Source of the DNA: Rhodomicrobium sp. R_RK_3
GTDB taxonomy: Bacteria; Pseudomonadota; Alphaproteobacteria; Rhizobiales; Rhodomicrobiaceae
Assembly (NCBI RefSeq): GCF_002198715.1
Contig: NZ_MWLK01000029.1
Span: 47,396 to 111,395, forward strand
Length of the DNA: 64,000 nt
Direction: 5' to 3'
Notes under the pieces: generated by a model
The model's input: the letters and a program-made list of their open reading frames with translations, nothing else
What the model was told of the DNA's origin: nothing
The model's database searches: none
Translations under genes and position numbers: made by a program
Shown: piece after piece, positions 28,073 to 35,750 of the stretch
How the letters are laid out: each line of letters opens with the position of its first letter
How positions within the stretch are numbered: position 1 is the stretch's first letter

Positions 28073-28098
28073 GCAGCCGCCACGAAACCGGCGGCTGC
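28073..28098 (+). other. Stem-loop between the HupE-anchor pair and the MFS gene
   Basis: GCAGCCGCC (28073-28081) pairs perfectly with GGCGGCTGC (28090-28098) across an 8-nt loop. There is no T-run after it, so it is not a classical terminator. It sits 10 bp after the anchor-protein stop and 23 bp before the GTG of the MFS gene. It may adjust expression between the two or stabilise mRNA. Confidence 0.45.
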
Positions 28099-28120
28099 TG
28101 CTCAGCCCCAGGAAAAAGCC

Positions 28121-29446
28121 GTGCTCGAACCGCTCCGCAACCGCACCTACCGCCAGCTCTTCGCCGCGCAGGTCATCGCCCTGGTCGGGACAGGATTGCT
28201 CACGGTTGCGCTCGGCCTGCTCGCCTATGAGTTGGCCGGTGGCGATGGGGGTGCGGTGCTCGGCACGGCGCTCGCGATCAAGATGATCGCCTATGTCGGG
28301 GTGTCGCCGATCGCCGGTGCGGTCGCGGGACTGCTGCCGCGCCGTGCCATGCTGGTCGCTCTCGATCTGGCCCGCGCGGCCGTTGCCTTGTGCCTGCCCT
28401 TCGTCGATCAGGTCTGGCAGATTTATGCGTTGATTTTCATCCTGCAATCGGCGTCGGCGGCCTTCACGCCGACCTTCCAGGCGACCATCCCGGACATCCT
28501 GCCCGACGAGAACGATTACACCAAAGCGCTGTCGCTCTCACGGCTTGCCTATGATCTGGAAACGCTGCTCAGCCCGGCGCTCGCCGCCGCGCTGTTGACG
28601 ATGATGAGCTTCCACAACCTGTTTGCGGGCACGGCGCTCGGATTCCTGGTGTCGGCGGCGTTCGTGCTCTCGGTTGCTCTGCCACAGCCGAAGCCGACGC
28701 AGGCGATGAGTTTTGCCCAGCGGCTGACGCGAGGCGCGCGGATCTATCTCGCGACGCCGCGGCTGCAAGGATTGCTGGCACTCAATCTCGCGGCGGCGGC
28801 GGGGGTGGCGATCGTGTTCGTGAACACTGTGGTGATCGTTCGCGACCGGCTGGCGCTCGGCGACGGTGAAGTCGCCATCACCCTCGCGGCCTTCGGCTTT
28901 GGCTCGATGGCGGCCGCCTTTGCCCTGCCGCGGCTGCTGGAAAGACTCCCTGACCGAGCAGTGATGCTCAGTGGTGCGGGGTTGCTGATCCCGCCGCTGC
29001 TGGGTGCGGCCTTCGCGCTACGGCAGATTGAAGGCGCCGATGCCTGGTCCGCGATCCTGATCGCTTGGCCCATCCTGGGCGCCGCCTATGCCATGGTGGT
29101 GACGCCGGCCGGGCGCCTGCTGCGGCGCTCGGCGCGGGACGCAGACAGGCCCGCCCTCTTTGCCGCCCAATTCGCGCTCAGCCATGCGTGCTGGCTTGTG
29201 ACCTATCCGATGGCGGGATGGCTTGGCGCGATCGTCGGCTTGCCCCTCACCCTCATTGCCCACGCGGGCGTTGTCCTATTTGCATCGGCGCTCGCCCTTC
29301 GGCTATGGCCTGCCAACGACCCAGACATCGTGGAGCACGTCCACGCCGATCTGCCGCCGTCCCACCCGCATGTTCGCGAGCAGGGCGGACCGCGCCACGC
29401 CCATATCTTCGTCATCGACGAATTGCATCGCCGCTGGCCAGCCTGA
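28121..29446 (+). CDS. MFS exporter, NreB-like, with His-rich C-terminal tail
   Basis: 441 residues starting at GTG 28121 with AGGAAA upstream. Twelve TM helices of the major facilitator superfamily are apparent (YRQLFAAQVIALVGTGLLTVALGLLAYELAG at the start; DILPDENDYTKALSLSRLAYDLETLLSPALAAALL in the loop 4-5 region). The C-terminal tail holds VEHVHADLPPSHPHVREQGGPRHAHIF. A His-rich cytoplasmic tail is known from NreB-type nickel exporters, which supports Ni2+/Co2+ efflux. It lies last in the HupE module and meets the NicO gene tail to tail with a 2-bp gap. Confidence 0.78.
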   Translation: MLEPLRNRTYRQLFAAQVIALVGTGLLTVALGLLAYELAGGDGGAVLGTALAIKMIAYVGVSPIAGAVAGLLPRRAMLVALDLARAAVALCLPFVDQVWQIYALIFILQSASAAFTPTFQATIPDILPDENDYTKALSLSRLAYDLETLLSPALAAALLTMMSFHNLFAGTALGFLVSAAFVLSVALPQPKPTQAMSFAQRLTRGARIYLATPRLQGLLALNLAAAAGVAIVFVNTVVIVRDRLALGDGEVAITLAAFGFGSMAAAFALPRLLERLPDRAVMLSGAGLLIPPLLGAAFALRQIEGADAWSAILIAWPILGAAYAMVVTPAGRLLRRSARDADRPALFAAQFALSHACWLVTYPMAGWLGAIVGLPLTLIAHAGVVLFASALALRLWPANDPDIVEHVHADLPPSHPHVREQGGPRHAHIFVIDELHRRWPA

Positions 29447-29448
29447 TT

Positions 29449-30162
29449 TCATCCCCTCGATATCATCAGCCAGACGCCCGACCCAACGATGGCCGCGCCG
29501 CTTAAGGCTTCGGCGATCCGTCCCAAGCGCTGACGCCACGCAGCGCTGTGCACGAGAAGTGCAAAGAACCGTTCGCGGAGCAGAATCGCGGCGAGGGCAA
29601 AGGCCGCGACCGTTGCAATCATTCCGGCGGCCATCGCGGCCGTGACGATCAAGCCGGCCAGCACAATCCCATTCCCTACCGCGTACACCATGATGAAGGT
29701 CGTGAGCGGACAGGGCACGAACCCGGCCGCGATCGCAACGGCACGGCTGTCGTGCGCATGCGCGTGATCGTGGCCCCGCAGCGCGCGATAGAGCACCCAC
29801 AGGCCGATGGCGACGATCAGCACCGAACTGGCGGCGTTGAATGCAGGCGCCCGCCCCGCGGCGGCAAAGCTGCGCTCGATCACAATGTAGCCCGCGAGCA
29901 CGAAGACGACGGCCATGCCGACATGGGTCAGCACCAGGAGAGCGCTTGTCGCGACGCCGCCAAGCATCCGCCCCGGACGGCCGAGATAGTAGGATACGAT
30001 CACGCTCTTGCCGTGGCCGGGCATCAGCGCATGGATCAGCCCGAACAAAGCGGCGAATCCCATCGCAAGGGCGAGCTTTTCCGGATCGGCCCCGGCGGCG
30101 ACGGTTTTCAGGCCGCCAATGGCTCCGCCGTAAAGCCAGCGCTGCATTTCGGAAAGAAACAT
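29449..30162 (-). CDS. NicO/RcnA-family nickel/cobalt exporter
   Basis: 237 residues, about six TM helices. Conserved family motifs are FGLIHALMPGHGKSVIVSYYLG (H-x-x-x-P-G-H-G-K) and AAGFVPCPLTTFIMVYAVG. A cytoplasmic His run (RGHDHAHAHDSRA) is typical of RcnA/NicO proteins. It would export Ni2+ and/or Co2+ across the inner membrane. It is encoded on the minus strand, converging on the MFS gene. No RcnR regulator was seen nearby. Confidence 0.88.
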   Translation of the reverse strand: MFLSEMQRWLYGGAIGGLKTVAAGADPEKLALAMGFAALFGLIHALMPGHGKSVIVSYYLGRPGRMLGGVATSALLVLTHVGMAVVFVLAGYIVIERSFAAAGRAPAFNAASSVLIVAIGLWVLYRALRGHDHAHAHDSRAVAIAAGFVPCPLTTFIMVYAVGNGIVLAGLIVTAAMAAGMIATVAAFALAAILLRERFFALLVHSAAWRQRLGRIAEALSGAAIVGSGVWLMISRG

Positions 30163-30231
30163 GATGCGGATTATGGAATTGGCGGTGTCTTAATTGAGGC
30201 GGTCGGCCCGACTGCTTTGCTCCGCCGCATC

Positions 30232-31641
30232 TCATCCTGCTCCCAGCTGCGCAATGGCAATGCCGACAATTGCGCAGACCGCCAGCGTCGGCAGCATACC
30301 CGTCTTGAAGCGCAACATTGCGATCATCGCTCCGGCGGCGAGAAGCGCCGTGCGCCAGTCGAGCGAGGCAAAAACCGGCAGGTCGAGCGTGATCCCGAAC
30401 AGATCGAGCCCTCGCATCTCACGAAACAGCACATGCAGCGCGAACCACAAGGTCAAGTTCATGATGACGCCCACGACGGCGGCCGTGATGGCGGCGAGCG
30501 CTGCCGAGATCGCCTTATTGCTGCGGAGCGCTTCAACATAGGGCGCGCCCAGGAAGATCCAGAGAAAGCACGGTGCGAAGGTCACCCAGACCGTCAGCAG
30601 CGCACCAAGACATCCGGCGAGCAGCGGATCGAGGCCCCATGGAGCGCGATAGCCCGCCAGAAAGCCGACGAACTGCAGGACAAGGATTAGGGGCCCCGGC
30701 GTTGTCTCCGCCAGCCCCAGGCCGTCGACCATCTCGCCGGGAGCAAGCCAGCCAAAGCCCTCGACGGCGGCTTGGGCGACATAGGCGAGCACGGCATAGG
30801 CACCGCCGAACGTGACGACCGCCATCGTGCTGAAAAAGGCGCCCATCTGAGTCCACACGCTCGACGAGCCGGTCAGCAGCCAAACCAGCAGGACGGGGCC
30901 GAGCCAGATCGGCAACCACACGGCAAGGACCCGGACGGCGCGTCGCCAGGACGGGTCGGAATGGGCAAGGGCGCCGCGCTCGAACATGAGATCGATCACG
31001 CCCTTCGCCTCTGGGGCCGGCTTATTGGTGCCATGCCCTCCCGTCGTGAAAAGCCCAGGCGCTCGGCGGCTGCCGATCCAGCCGGCAAGACCGGCGAGCA
31101 GGATGATCAGCGGAAACGGCAGATGCAAAAGGTAAATGCCGGCGAATGCCGCAATGGCAGTCGCCACCATCGCAGCATTCTTCAGGGCACGCCGTCCGAT
31201 CCGCAAGAGCGCCTCGACGACCACCGCGAGGACCGCTGCCTTCACCCCAAGGAAGACCGCGGCGAGCAGCGGCAAGTCGTGATAAAGCGCGTATAGGATG
31301 CTGAGTGCCAGCATGACCAAAGCGCCCGGCAGGACGAACAATATGCCAGCGACAAGACCGCCCGCCGTGCGATGCATCAGCCAGCCGATGTAGATCGCAA
31401 GCTGTTGCGCCTCCGGCCCCGGCAGCAGCATGCAATAGTTCAGGGCATGGAGGAAACGCTGCTCGCCGATCCAGCGCCGCTCTTCGACCAGTTCCTTATG
31501 CATCAGCGCGATCTGGCCCGCCGGGCCGCCGAAACTGAGAAGCCCGATCCTGGCCCACACCTTCGTCGCCTCGGCGAAGCGCGGCGCTGACGGCGTTGCA
31601 GCAGCGGGCGCCTCCGCGGTCGTTGCGATCGTTGACATCAT
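30232..31641 (-). CDS. chrA: Chromate transporter (two-domain ChrA)
   Basis: 469 residues, the normal length of long-chain CHR proteins. Both halves carry family motifs: RIGLLSFGGPAGQIALMHKELV and LLPGPEAQQLAIYIGW in the first. The second has VVTFGGAYAVLAYVAQ and GLAETTPGPLILVLQFVGF. It exports chromate from the cytoplasm using the membrane potential. The gene follows the rhodanese-ChrB fusion by 7 bp on the same strand, so the pair forms a chromate-resistance operon. Confidence 0.94.
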   Translation of the reverse strand: MMSTIATTAEAPAAATPSAPRFAEATKVWARIGLLSFGGPAGQIALMHKELVEERRWIGEQRFLHALNYCMLLPGPEAQQLAIYIGWLMHRTAGGLVAGILFVLPGALVMLALSILYALYHDLPLLAAVFLGVKAAVLAVVVEALLRIGRRALKNAAMVATAIAAFAGIYLLHLPFPLIILLAGLAGWIGSRRAPGLFTTGGHGTNKPAPEAKGVIDLMFERGALAHSDPSWRRAVRVLAVWLPIWLGPVLLVWLLTGSSSVWTQMGAFFSTMAVVTFGGAYAVLAYVAQAAVEGFGWLAPGEMVDGLGLAETTPGPLILVLQFVGFLAGYRAPWGLDPLLAGCLGALLTVWVTFAPCFLWIFLGAPYVEALRSNKAISAALAAITAAVVGVIMNLTLWFALHVLFREMRGLDLFGITLDLPVFASLDWRTALLAAGAMIAMLRFKTGMLPTLAVCAIVGIAIAQLGAG

Positions 31642-31648
31642 TGCCGCC

Positions 31649-32467
31649 TCACGCCTGCTTCTGCGGAGAGGGCCAATTATGCGTCTCCTCTACCGCGTCA
31701 CGGCACCACCGGTAGAAGGCATCGTAGAGCAGCATCCCGGCTTCGAGCTGCTGGAGGTCGTCACGGAACATCCGCGAGAGGCCGAGCGATGCCGCAAGGA
31801 AACCGGCAGCTTGCGGTGCGAGATCGAGCCGCGCCGTGTCTGCGGCCCGTACGATTGTCGCCAGGCGATCGAGCGGTTCCGATGCCAGGCCAAACTCCTC
31901 GATCATCACGTCGAAGGTGCAGCGTTCGCCGCGATGACTCCAGAAAGCACCTTCAATGTCGAAGGCCGTTGCGCCGAAGCGCTCAGCCACCGCGAACACC
32001 TCACTTGCGGCAACGAATAGGAAGACGGCGTGCGGGTCGATGAAGCGACGGATCAGCCAGGGACAGGCGATGCGGTCCACCTTTGGACGGGCGCGCGTGA
32101 CCCAAACCGTTCGCCCCGCCTCGTCCTTGTGAGGAAGTTTGTCGGTTTTCGCGAGGAGTCCGCCTGCCGCCTTCCACGCTTCGAAACCGCCTTCGAGTGT
32201 CTCCGCCGGAACGCCTGCGTGGCGCAGCCAAGCAGCCACACCCTCGCTCAGTTTCAATCCTTTTTGGCAGACAATAACGGCATGCTGGCCGGAGAGCGCG
32301 CTGGCCCATGCTCCCACATTCTGGAAATCGCGGCGCTGCGCAGCCGGCAGCAACCGAGGGTCATTATCAAAATCTTCCGCGACGCGAACGTCAATGATGA
32401 CAGGCGCGTTCGGTTGACCGATAAGGCGAGAAAGTTGAGACGTGGATATCTGGTTGTTCGACGGCAT
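31649..32467 (-). CDS. chrB: Rhodanese-ChrB fusion, chromate resistance protein
   Basis: 272 residues from MPSNNQISTSQ (frame open 19 codons further, without homology). Residues ~1-105 are a rhodanese domain (VIIDVRVAEDFDNDPRLLP, then AVIVCQKGLKLSEGVAAWL with the active-loop Cys). Residues ~120-265 are the ChrB C-terminal domain (VWVTRARPKVDRIACPWLIRRFIDPHAVFLFV, then FDIEGAFWSHRGERCTFDVMIEEFGL). ChrB proteins regulate or assist ChrA. Here the usual N-terminal ChrB part is replaced by rhodanese. Direct reduction or sensing of chromate by the thiol is only a hypothesis. Confidence 0.88.
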   Translation of the reverse strand: MPSNNQISTSQLSRLIGQPNAPVIIDVRVAEDFDNDPRLLPAAQRRDFQNVGAWASALSGQHAVIVCQKGLKLSEGVAAWLRHAGVPAETLEGGFEAWKAAGGLLAKTDKLPHKDEAGRTVWVTRARPKVDRIACPWLIRRFIDPHAVFLFVAASEVFAVAERFGATAFDIEGAFWSHRGERCTFDVMIEEFGLASEPLDRLATIVRAADTARLDLAPQAAGFLAASLGLSRMFRDDLQQLEAGMLLYDAFYRWCRDAVEETHNWPSPQKQA

Positions 32468-32967
32468 GAGCGTCCATCCCTTTTGGCCGGGAGATTGGAC
32501 GCGATCTTTGGGCTGCCGCCTCACGGGGTAATCGCGGATAAACCCCTAGCCGGAATAGTATCCGGAAGCTGGGATGGCTGCAATCTCGTATGCATTTTTG
32601 CTGCGCGGCGAAGTTTGCTCGCTTCCAAAGCGTGCGTTGGAGGCGTGCTGCGCGAGGCACTTGACCACAACGGTTCAGGGCGATTCCGCGCAACTCTGGC
32701 CGGCGACTTTAGCAAGGCGTCAGAGGAAAGCGTCCCTACCGTCCCGTCCGTTCCGCGATCTCGAATATCCTTTGAACAAAAGGGATTAGGGTGGGACGAA
32801 TTGGCGGACACAAGTGTTGCAATTTCCTGTCCCAGATTGCCCGGCTGCGCCTTAAGCCTTGCGATCTCGCCAGGAAACGATAACGGAATACCGCCTGGAC
32901 TGGCCGGTCGCCCGCGACCACGGAATGCTCCAGGTGGAGGCGACCTTCGGCGGCGCATTCCTCGGCT
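32468..32967. other. 500-bp stretch without a supported gene
   Basis: It must hold the promoter of the chrB-chrA operon near 32470-32560. The rest shows several short overlapping frames on both strands with no recognisable family. A short minus-strand segment reading EIARLKAQPGNLGQEIATL is coiled-coil-like and may be decayed coding sequence next to the relaxase fragment. Confidence 0.4.
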
Positions 32968-34014
32968 TTACCACCATCCCCAACGCCGCTTACGCTGTTC
33001 TGGTGCGGCGGAGCGATCGACAAACACAGCGGCAGCCGCGCGGATAGCAGCAATTTCTGCTTCGTCGGCAACGACCTTCAGCGCTGTGTGGAATTCATAC
33101 TGGAGCAGTGCCGCCCGCGAACCGTTCCTAAGGGTCACCACCCCGCGGAAAACAGCCTCTCCCAGATTGTAGCCGTCAAAGAATTTAAACACCCGCCCTT
33201 CGTCTTTTGGATTAAAGGTAGCGTTCCGCTCGGCAATGAAGCCGAGGATCGCCACATTTACCCCACCTCGGTCACGGATAGCCCGCAGGTCCTTGCGGAG
33301 GACTTCGTGTCGCGGATCAGCAAAGTGAATATTGACACCATACGCAACGGCCATCTGGACCATAGCCTCATTCAAGGCTTCTGCACCAGACACGCGCATC
33401 GGATGGCCCGGATAGGTAGCCTTATAGAGGGCGAGCTGGAGCAAGACGGCGAATGGAGATTGTCGGTCAGCGTCAATCGAACCACCTCGATTTGCAACCT
33501 TGCCACCATCCAGCAGGCTATAGATCACATCCCCGTTGGCGCCGATGCTCGGCTGGAATTCTTCGACAATGGCCATCCGCGCTTCAGCGGCCGGATCATG
33601 ATAGGCAACTGCCTTCACTGCCTTGCTAAAACGCCCCTCGCGCTCGCGCAGAATCGACAATGCCTCTCGGTCTCCGTGAGCCGCTTTTTCCCTCAAAAAT
33701 TTGATCCAGTTCGGCAGCTCATGCGTGCGGTTCGCATTCTCGCACGCCGCATGTGCTTCGTCCCTCCAGCTATTCAGTTTGATCTGGAGCGCGAGTTCGA
33801 GCTTCGCTAGCTCCGAACGCTTTCCGGCCCCAGTTAAGGCGTGGGTGCCTACCGTGTCGTCCCGGCAGACCCTGTAACTATGATTGGCGGCCTTCTGTTT
33901 GGCTTGGTGTCGCTCCTCGATGTCCGCGATCGCGCGCTCTCTCGCAGCAGATGCGTCCGCGCGACGCCGCTGGTATTCAGTCCACAGCCGGTCAACGTCC
34001 TTCCCGCTATGCAA
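32968..34014 (-). CDS. Relaxase C-terminal region (LPD7-like), orphaned
   Basis: 348 residues. The N-terminal third is charged and helical (AARERAIADIEERHQAKQKAANHSYR). The centre reads VIYSLLDGGKVANRGGSIDADRQSPFAVLLQLALYKATYPGHPMRVSGAEALNEAMVQMAVAYGVNIHFADP. That matches the large polyvalent-protein-associated domain 7 found at the C-terminus of TraI/MobA-type relaxases. The N-terminal nuclease with its catalytic Tyr and His triad is missing. The likely origin is a mobilizable or conjugative ancestor of the island. Any remaining function is unknown. Confidence 0.65.
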   Translation of the reverse strand: MHSGKDVDRLWTEYQRRRADASAARERAIADIEERHQAKQKAANHSYRVCRDDTVGTHALTGAGKRSELAKLELALQIKLNSWRDEAHAACENANRTHELPNWIKFLREKAAHGDREALSILREREGRFSKAVKAVAYHDPAAEARMAIVEEFQPSIGANGDVIYSLLDGGKVANRGGSIDADRQSPFAVLLQLALYKATYPGHPMRVSGAEALNEAMVQMAVAYGVNIHFADPRHEVLRKDLRAIRDRGGVNVAILGFIAERNATFNPKDEGRVFKFFDGYNLGEAVFRGVVTLRNGSRAALLQYEFHTALKVVADEAEIAAIRAAAAVFVDRSAAPEQRKRRWGWW

Positions 34015-34073
34015 CGCTAGCCACCATGAGGCCCGTTGCAGACGCCACCTGACGGGACCGGGAAGGTGCGCGC

Positions 34074-34235
34074 ATGATCGACAAGGGGCAAAAGCAAGCG
34101 GTGATTTACTGCCATGTTTCCGGCATCAAGCACACGACGGTCGGCGACGGTCTGAAGTCGCAGGGCATCCTCGATCTGCTGCTGACTGAGCCGCCGGCCT
34201 GCTCGCTCTTCAACCACTATCTGGGGGAGCGGTAG
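34074..34235 (+). pseudogene. Serine recombinase N-terminal remnant
   Basis: 53 codons reading KQAVIYCHVSGIKHTTVGDGLKSQ, then unrelated sequence to TAG. The start matches the conserved N-terminus of large serine recombinases (AVIYCRVS-xxQ-xxGxGLxSQ), in which the Ser of RVS is the nucleophile. The Arg before it is His here. The rest of the enzyme is absent, so it is a relic between the relaxase fragment and the integrase operon. Confidence 0.45.
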
Positions 34236-34285
34236 GGGAACGACCTGATCATCAAGGCAAGCATTGGCGAGGAGCGTAAGACGCC

Positions 34286-34654
34286 ATGAGTGATGTTGCC
34301 GCCGCGTCCGAGATGCAGCGCTACGCAGGACAATCCGCTCCGAAGAGGCTGTTCCGCCTGGCCGAGGCTGTTCGCCGTTACTTCCCTGATGGGGGCATCA
34401 CGGTTCGCTCATTGCGGACGGAGGCCAAATCGGGGCGCTTGCAGCTAATCAGAATTGCCAATAAGGACTTCGTAACCGCCGAGGCCATCGAGGCCATGCT
34501 GGAGCGTTGCACATGCCGCGTAAGCGAAAGCCCCCCCGTCTCTATCTCCGGGAACGCGCAGGCCGCGAGTCACAATGGGTCATCCTTGATGGAGCGCGAG
34601 AGGTCGGCACAGGCCGCGTTGCAGGTGATCTTGCAGGCGCAGAAAAGGCGTTAG
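34286..34654 (+). CDS. Excisionase-like DNA-binding protein
   Basis: 122 residues; ATG 34286 follows GAGGAG-type sequence. The core LFRLAEAVRRYFPDGGITVRSLRTEAKSGRLQLIRIANKDFVTAEAIEAML is the winged-helix pattern of MerR/AlpA-like excisionases, which bend DNA and set integrase direction. The last ~47 residues overlap the integrase start in another frame (142-bp overlap with ATG 34513). That indicates tight co-expression, or that only the N-terminal part matters. It is located as expected for a Xis gene. Confidence 0.75.
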   Translation: MSDVAAASEMQRYAGQSAPKRLFRLAEAVRRYFPDGGITVRSLRTEAKSGRLQLIRIANKDFVTAEAIEAMLERCTCRVSESPPVSISGNAQAASHNGSSLMERERSAQAALQVILQAQKRR

Positions 34655-35646
34655 AGCGCCACATCGCTGGCAAATACACCCCGCCTGTCACAAGTCAGGT
34701 CCGCGACCTTCTCGTCACCGAGGTGCTGACCTATTACGCCAAGGAGCGCATGCCCAAGACTGCGCGCCCCGATGCCATCCGTGTCAGCCTCGCCCCGCTG
34801 ATCGGCTTTTGGGCCGGCAAGACGATCTCCGAGATCAAGGGCCAGACGTGCCGCGACTATGTCGGCTGGCGGCAAAAATGGTCAGAGGTCGCCGAGTCGA
34901 CCGCGCGCCATGACCTCGTCAATCTGCGCGCCGCGCTGGGCTTCTATCACGCCGAACATACTCTCGACGCCATGCCGGTCGTCACGCTCCCAGACAAGTC
35001 TCCGCCGCGCGAGCGCTGGCTGGACCGCGGCGAGATCGCCCGGCTGCTTTGGGCGGCATGGCGAGAACCCCGGTTCCGGCATGTCGCACGTTTCGTGCTG
35101 ATCGGCTTCTACACCGGCACCCGCTCCACAGCGGTCCTTCAGCTCCGCTGGATGCCCTCGACAGAGGGGGGCTGGTTCGATCTTGAAGCGGGGCGGCTCT
35201 ACCGCAAGGGGCTCGCCAAGAAAGCAACGAAGAAGCGGCAGACGCCGGCCAAAATCCATTCACGCCTGCTGCCACATTTGTACCGATGGCGAGAAGCCGA
35301 TGCGGCGCGCGGCTTGACCCATGTCATCACCTACAATGGCAAGCCGGTTGAAAAGCTGCGACGCTCATGGGCCGCGGTCCGCAAGCGCGCCGGATTGGAT
35401 GATGACGAGGTCGTGCAGCACACACTCCGGCACTCAGCCGCGACATGGTTGATGCAGGCTGGTGTTTCGATCTTTGAGGCCGCTGGCTACCTGGGCATGT
35501 CGCCCGAAACGCTGGAGCGCGTCTACGGCCACCAGCACTCGGATTTCCAGGGCGCAGCCGCCTCAGCCCTCCCGCCCAAGAAACGCCCAAGAAACGAGCC
35601 GTTTCAGGTGATCGAAGGGGGAACGAACCGGGTTAAAAAGCGTTGA
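34513..35646 (+). CDS. Tyrosine recombinase (island integrase)
   Basis: 377 residues from ATG 34513, preceded by GGAG; an earlier TTG is less likely. N-terminal core-binding domain, then catalytic residues: Arg 204 in GFYTGTRSTAVLQLRW, His 303 and Arg 306 in QHTLRHSAATWL, and Tyr 338 in ETLERVYGHQH. All key positions visible are intact, so it may still be active. It ends 31 bp before the right attachment repeat. Its 3' coding end contains two overlapping 12-bp direct repeats that match a pair at the left island end. Confidence 0.92.
   Translation: MPRKRKPPRLYLRERAGRESQWVILDGAREVGTGRVAGDLAGAEKALERHIAGKYTPPVTSQVRDLLVTEVLTYYAKERMPKTARPDAIRVSLAPLIGFWAGKTISEIKGQTCRDYVGWRQKWSEVAESTARHDLVNLRAALGFYHAEHTLDAMPVVTLPDKSPPRERWLDRGEIARLLWAAWREPRFRHVARFVLIGFYTGTRSTAVLQLRWMPSTEGGWFDLEAGRLYRKGLAKKATKKRQTPAKIHSRLLPHLYRWREADAARGLTHVITYNGKPVEKLRRSWAAVRKRAGLDDDEVVQHTLRHSAATWLMQAGVSIFEAAGYLGMSPETLERVYGHQHSDFQGAAASALPPKKRPRNEPFQVIEGGTNRVKKR
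35574..35596 (+). repeat. Paired 12-bp direct repeat near right island end (candidate integrase arm sites)
   Basis: GCCCAAGAAACG occurs at 35574-35585 and 35585-35596, sharing one base, inside the last codons of the integrase gene. Each copy differs by one base from GCCCAGGAAACG at 11712-11737 and has the same orientation. See that entry for the proposed role. Confidence 0.5.
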
Positions 35647-35677
35647 AAATCAAGATATTTAGGGGCCGCAACCCTTA

Positions 35678-35716
35678 TTTGGGACCAGAGGGTCGCAAGT
35701 TCGAATCTTGCCGCCC
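35678..35716 (+). repeat. Island attachment repeat, right copy (displaced tRNA-Pro 3' half)
   Basis: 39 bp identical to 11643-11681. The following GACCAAT continues the tRNA sequence but one C is missing from the run, so this copy could not form the full acceptor stem. It is the displaced chromosomal 3' end of tRNA-Pro. Confidence 0.92.
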
Positions 35717-35750
35717 GACCAATCTTGTGTCTGTTCGGCAGCCCTGACCA

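Noticed and set aside
32521..32958. 145-codon minus-strand frame between chrB and the relaxase fragment
   Set aside because: Only a short coiled-coil-like piece looks protein-like, with no family and biased composition; kept as unassigned region.
11688..35677. Search for anti-phage, toxin-antitoxin or restriction genes in the island
   Set aside because: None recognised; all intact cargo outside the mobility genes and the Nudix gene relates to metals or their regulation.
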